Assembly: GCF_020217425.1 (NCBI RefSeq)
Contig: NZ_CP084090.1
Location: 1-64,000, forward strand
Direction: 5' to 3'
DNA: 64,000 nt
Source of the DNA: Halomicrobium urmianum
GTDB lineage: Archaea > Halobacteriota > Halobacteria > Halobacteriales > Haloarculaceae
Every line of letters starts with the position of its first letter. Position 1 is the first letter of the stretch. The translations under genes were made by a program, and so were the position numbers. The notes beneath the pieces are model-generated. The model did no database searches, was not told where the DNA came from, and worked only from the letters and a program-made list of their open reading frames with translations. This document shows, in pieces, positions 61,140 through 64,000 of this stretch.

Positions 61140-61850
61140 TCAGTCCGCTGTCGACGGGTAGCCGGCGTCGGCCGCTGTGAGCTCCGGTTCGCCGAGCCGG
61201 GCGTGGACGACAGCGATGGTCGCCCACAGCGTCGCCTGCCCGAAGACGACCGTCCAGCGGTAGGCCGCGGCCAGCGCGGCGGGCACGTGCCCGTGGGTCG
61301 GATTCGCCGGCGCGAGGACGACCGGGGCGGACAGTAGCGCGAGCGGGGCGAGCGCGGCGACCGCCCTGACGGCCCCGTGTCGCCCGGCGGATCGGCGATA
61401 GGTCAGCCCGGCCAGCACCGCGACCGCGGCGCCCGCGACCATCATCCCGCCGTACCAGAGCATCCTCGCCTCGGTGCCCAGTGCCTGTTCGACGCCCGGC
61501 GGCTGCGGCGGCAGGACGAGCCACGGCGCGCCGGAGACCGTCAGGAACCCGGCGGCAGCCAGCGCGATGCGGCGCGTCGCGCCGGTCCCCGGCAGCGCCG
61601 GTTCGAGGAAGTAGTACGCGACGCCGAAGACGGCCACCCCGAACAGCAGGCCCCAGAGGACGCCGCCGAAGACGCTGGCGGCGGCCGTGGTCAGCTCCGT
61701 GACGGCCGGGCCGCCGCCGTGGTCGTGCCCGTGCTCGAACGCCTCCAGCCCGGCCGTGAAGGCGTTGCCGACCGTCGCCACGAACAGGCCGTAGACGAGG
61801 CCACCGGCAACGCCCGCGAGCGCGCCGCGTTCGAGGTGGTCGGTCGCCAT
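61140..61850 (-). CDS. cbtA: CbtA, cobalt transporter subunit
   Basis: A 236-residue membrane protein with six TM helices. The start is set at the ATG at 61850 (MATDHLERGALAGVAGG), directly after cbtB. The loop FEHGHDHGGGPAV holds the His-rich metal site typical of CbtA, with GFLTVSGAPWLVLPPQPPGV further on. With CbtB it forms a B12-regulated cobalt importer. It is convergent with the DUF3209 gene. Confidence 0.9.
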   Translation of the reverse strand: MATDHLERGALAGVAGGLVYGLFVATVGNAFTAGLEAFEHGHDHGGGPAVTELTTAAASVFGGVLWGLLFGVAVFGVAYYFLEPALPGTGATRRIALAAAGFLTVSGAPWLVLPPQPPGVEQALGTEARMLWYGGMMVAGAAVAVLAGLTYRRSAGRHGAVRAVAALAPLALLSAPVVLAPANPTHGHVPAALAAAYRWTVVFGQATLWATIAVVHARLGEPELTAADAGYPSTAD

Positions 61851-62038
61851 CAGTGGCAGGTGACGCCAGCCGAGTGTCGGAAGTTGTGCAGCGCGTCGTG
61901 CGCCAGCGGTTCCTGCAGGAAGAGCAGCGCGAAGCCGAGCGCGGCCACGAGGCCGACGGCCAGCGCCAGTTGCGTGCCCGAGAGCGTCTCCGCGGCGAGG
62001 TCGACCCGATCGCGGACGGTGTCGGTCTCTGTCTTCAT
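61850..62038 (-). CDS. cbtB: CbtB, small cobalt transporter subunit
   Basis: A 62-residue protein with one TM (LSGTQLALAVGLVAALGFAL) and a C-terminal His-rich tail (LAHDALHNFRHSAGVTCH) that fits metal binding. CbtB always pairs with CbtA. The stop overlaps the cbtA start by one base. An inverted repeat sits over its promoter. Confidence 0.88.
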   Translation of the reverse strand: MKTETDTVRDRVDLAAETLSGTQLALAVGLVAALGFALLFLQEPLAHDALHNFRHSAGVTCH

Positions 62039-62060
62039 TGTAATCTCGATTGCTGTTTAG

Positions 62061-62080
62061 ACAAATGAATTTGTAAAACT
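62061..62080 (-). promoter_or_regulatory. Palindromic promoter element of cbtBA
   Basis: ACAAAT-GA-ATTTGT (62061-62074), a 6-2-6 repeat of the same geometry as those at the two cbi promoters, followed on the minus strand by TTTTAC. It lies 23-42 nt before the cbtB ATG. Confidence 0.5.
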
Positions 62081-62117
62081 GTCGCCTCACCGGTTCCCGT
62101 CTGCGCCCGTGACGGGG

Positions 62118-64000
62118 CTACTCCCGGGCGAGTTCGTCCACGCTCTCGGCCGACAGCGCGGACAGCGGAACGACCGACGCGCCGGTCTCCGTGGCGACCA
62201 CGTCGATCAGACCTGCCCGGCCGTCGCCGGCGTCGACGACCAGCGTGGCGTCCGCCGTCTCGGCCAGGCCCCGGGCCGCGTCGCGCGTCGCCTCGACGGG
62301 GCTCCCGTCGGCGGCGTTCGCCCTGCCGTCGGTGACGAGCACGACGATCCCCGCGTCCGGCTCCGCGCGGTCGAGGACCTCGCTCGCGGTCGAGAGGCCC
62401 GCGGGCAGCGGCGTCCGGTCGCCGGTCGGCAGGTCCTTGAGGTGGCGGGCGGCCAGCGAGACGCTGTCGGTCGGCGGGAGCACCACATCGGCCCCCTCGC
62501 CGGCGAACGCCACGAACGCCACCTCGTCGCGCGCCTGGTAGGCGTCCTCCAGCAGTTCGAGGACCGTCCCCTTGGCGGCGCGCATCGCGGGCCGCATCGA
62601 TGCGCTCGCGTCGACGGCGAAGGCGACGAGCGCGTCGGCGTCGCCCGCCCGGACGGACTTCCGGAGGTCGCGGGACTCGACGCCGTCGGCGCCCCTGCTC
62701 GCCGCGGCGCGGACGGACGCCGCGGCGTCGACGTCGTCGGTCGCGTCGGCTCGCTCCGTCCGGACTCGCGCTCCCCTGTCCGCAGTCGGGGCGTTCGCGC
62801 GCCCGCTCGCGACGCCGTCGGCGTCGACGGACGGCGCGCCCACGTCGGGAGCGCCGCTGTCACCGACGCCCGCTCGCGACTGGCCGGGCACCAGCGGCGT
62901 CGCCTCGTCGTCCGCGTCTCCGTCGGCGTCGCCGTCCGAGGGGTCGCTCCCAGCGTCCCCGCCCGACCCGTCGCTGTCGTGGTCCGCGCCGGCGGGCGCC
63001 GGCGAGTCGGTCGAACCGTCCTCGCTCTCACCGGGCTCGCCGTCTGTCCCCGGATCCGCGTCCACGCCGTCGGAGTCCGGGTCGTCGTCGCTCTGGTCGG
63101 ACTCGCCCAGTTCGTTGCCCTCGGTCCCTCCTCGCGACTCGCCACCGCCCGAGCACTCGCCGTCTTCGGCCGCCGCTTCGGCCTCACTGCCCGCACCGTC
63201 GCCGTCGGGCTCGTCCCCTTCGGCGTCGTCCTCGAAGTGGTCGTCGAGCACGTCGTCGACGTCGGGCGCGTCCTCGAACGGCTTCGACTTCAGGCGGTGC
63301 GGCAGTGCGAACTCGGCGGCCCGTTCGACGTCCGACTCGATCACGGTCGTTCGGCCGTCGAGCGCGGCGAAGGTGCGCGCCGCCCGGGCGGTGGCGATGT
63401 CGCCGCGATGGCCGTCGAGACCGGCGTCGCGGCAGAGTTCGGCTATCTCCTCCCGGAACTCGGCGGGCAGTTCGGCGTCAGCCAGCCGGTCGCGGGCGTC
63501 GCGCAGGCGCTCGCCCGGATCTGCGTCGGGCTCGTCCCCTCCGGCGTCAGCTTCCCCATCGCCCAGCGCCTGGTCGATCACTGCGACCCGTTCCTCGATG
63601 TCCTCGCACGCGGTCACCTCCGTCTGGAGCGCGAAGCGGTCGCGCAACTGCGGGCGGAGGTCGCCCTCCTCGGGGTTCATCGTCCCGATCAGCGTGAACT
63701 CGGCGGGGTGGGTGACGGTGACGCCGTCGCGCTCGACGCGGTTGGCTCCGCTCGCGGCGGCGTCCAGCAGGACGTCCACGAGGTGGTCGTCCAGCAGGTT
63801 CACCTCGTCGACGTAGAGGACGCCGCGGTTGGCCCGCGCCAGCAGTCCGGGGTCGAACTCGTGGTCGCCGTCGAGCGCGTCGGCCACAGAGAGCGTTCCG
63901 ACCACGCGGTCCCGCGTGGCGCCCAGCGGGAGCGTGACGAGGGGCACTGATCGCTCCTCGACGGGCGGATCGGTCCGCTCGCGGCACTCGTCGCACTGGC
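62118..64000 (-). CDS. ChlI/ChlD-like chelatase subunit (AAA+ plus VWA), N-terminus outside window
   Basis: At least 620 residues are seen; the 5' end lies beyond the window edge. The frame continues upstream of the GTG at 63947 through QCDECRERTDPPVEERS, so that GTG is not the start. It has an AAA+ part with Walker B-like RGVLYVDEVNLLDDHLVDVLL and the sensor GTMNPEEGDL. A long Asp/Ser/Gly-rich linker (about residues 230-420) follows, then a VWA domain with the MIDAS FAVDASASMRP and VVLVTDGRANAADG. Together with CobN this type drives ATP-dependent cobalt or magnesium insertion. The cbt/cbi context favours cobaltochelatase. Confidence 0.88.
   Translation of the reverse strand, partial: QCDECRERTDPPVEERSVPLVTLPLGATRDRVVGTLSVADALDGDHEFDPGLLARANRGVLYVDEVNLLDDHLVDVLLDAAASGANRVERDGVTVTHPAEFTLIGTMNPEEGDLRPQLRDRFALQTEVTACEDIEERVAVIDQALGDGEADAGGDEPDADPGERLRDARDRLADAELPAEFREEIAELCRDAGLDGHRGDIATARAARTFAALDGRTTVIESDVERAAEFALPHRLKSKPFEDAPDVDDVLDDHFEDDAEGDEPDGDGAGSEAEAAAEDGECSGGGESRGGTEGNELGESDQSDDDPDSDGVDADPGTDGEPGESEDGSTDSPAPAGADHDSDGSGGDAGSDPSDGDADGDADDEATPLVPGQSRAGVGDSGAPDVGAPSVDADGVASGRANAPTADRGARVRTERADATDDVDAAASVRAAASRGADGVESRDLRKSVRAGDADALVAFAVDASASMRPAMRAAKGTVLELLEDAYQARDEVAFVAFAGEGADVVLPPTDSVSLAARHLKDLPTGDRTPLPAGLSTASEVLDRAEPDAGIVVLVTDGRANAADGSPVEATRDAARGLAETADATLVVDAGDGRAGLIDVVATETGASVVPLSALSAESVDELARE

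Overview
The window reads as chromosomal DNA of a halophilic archaeon (class Halobacteria). The evidence is very high G+C with third positions saturated in G/C, acidic proteins rich in Asp/Glu, archaeal-only genes (TFE alpha, Cdc48/VAT-type ATPase, aCPSF1 KH-MBL-beta-CASP nuclease, Trm56-type methylase, archaeal 7S/SRP RNA), Tat-type secretion signals, a PGF-CTERM tail, and short or leaderless promoters with a TATA-like box about 25 nt before the start codon. The genus cannot be settled from the sequence alone.

Layout. 0-4 kb: a Cdc48-type AAA ATPase and an aldehyde dehydrogenase, followed by a 580-nt gap that holds a hairpin closely resembling the tip of SRP RNA. 4-21 kb: mostly minus-strand housekeeping genes (nitrilase, SRPBCC, PhoU/AbrB, ATP-NAD kinase family, MoaB/CinA, a compact tfe-DUF2110-lipoprotein operon, Trm56-like, DsbA-like), an epimerase, a DUF2797 protein and a PGF-CTERM surface protein. 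21-25 kb: menaquinone genes menE-menC-menA. 25-30 kb: a Na+/H+ antiporter, the genuine 7S SRP RNA on the minus strand, small membrane and coiled-coil proteins, a CoA-binding protein, a KaiC-like ATPase and tRNA-Arg(TCG). 29.7-30.7 kb: a decayed patch with two pseudogenes on either side of an 88-bp MITE. 31-33 kb: a glycosyltransferase and an alkaline-phosphatase-fold protein.

33-42 kb carries a compact operon for a periplasm-facing type II DMSO-reductase-family molybdoenzyme in the order catalytic, Fe-S, chaperone, heme-b subunit (the ABDC order of ddh/ser/clr operons). It runs on without gaps into a HEAT-repeat protein, an unrecognised acidic protein and an Mrp/ApbC-type Fe-S carrier ATPase. 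Its electron donor or acceptor is unknown, and the three extra genes make it the least described system here.

42-52 kb: aCPSF1, an aminotransferase, a histidine kinase with a peculiar insertion, threonine aldolase, CBS and HxlR proteins, a frame-broken iron alcohol dehydrogenase, a two-domain VOC protein and an ATP-grasp enzyme. 52-64 kb: an anaerobic (early cobalt) cobalamin cluster comprising a winged-helix regulator, cbiT-cbiL-cbiF-cbiG, cbiH-cbiH-ferredoxin-unknown-cbiX(fused)-DUF3209, the cobalt transporter cbtB-cbtA and a ChlID-like chelatase subunit cut by the window end. The two cbi transcription units share a nearly identical 23-nt AT-rich promoter/operator block, and the second begins with a 17-codon leader ORF coupled to cbiH. 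Three such mini-ORFs, whose stop overlaps the next start, occur in the window (7.8, 36.1 and 56.7 kb). A short in-frame repeat (core SSSPRSASPREDA-like) appears in three unrelated genes and one intergenic region.
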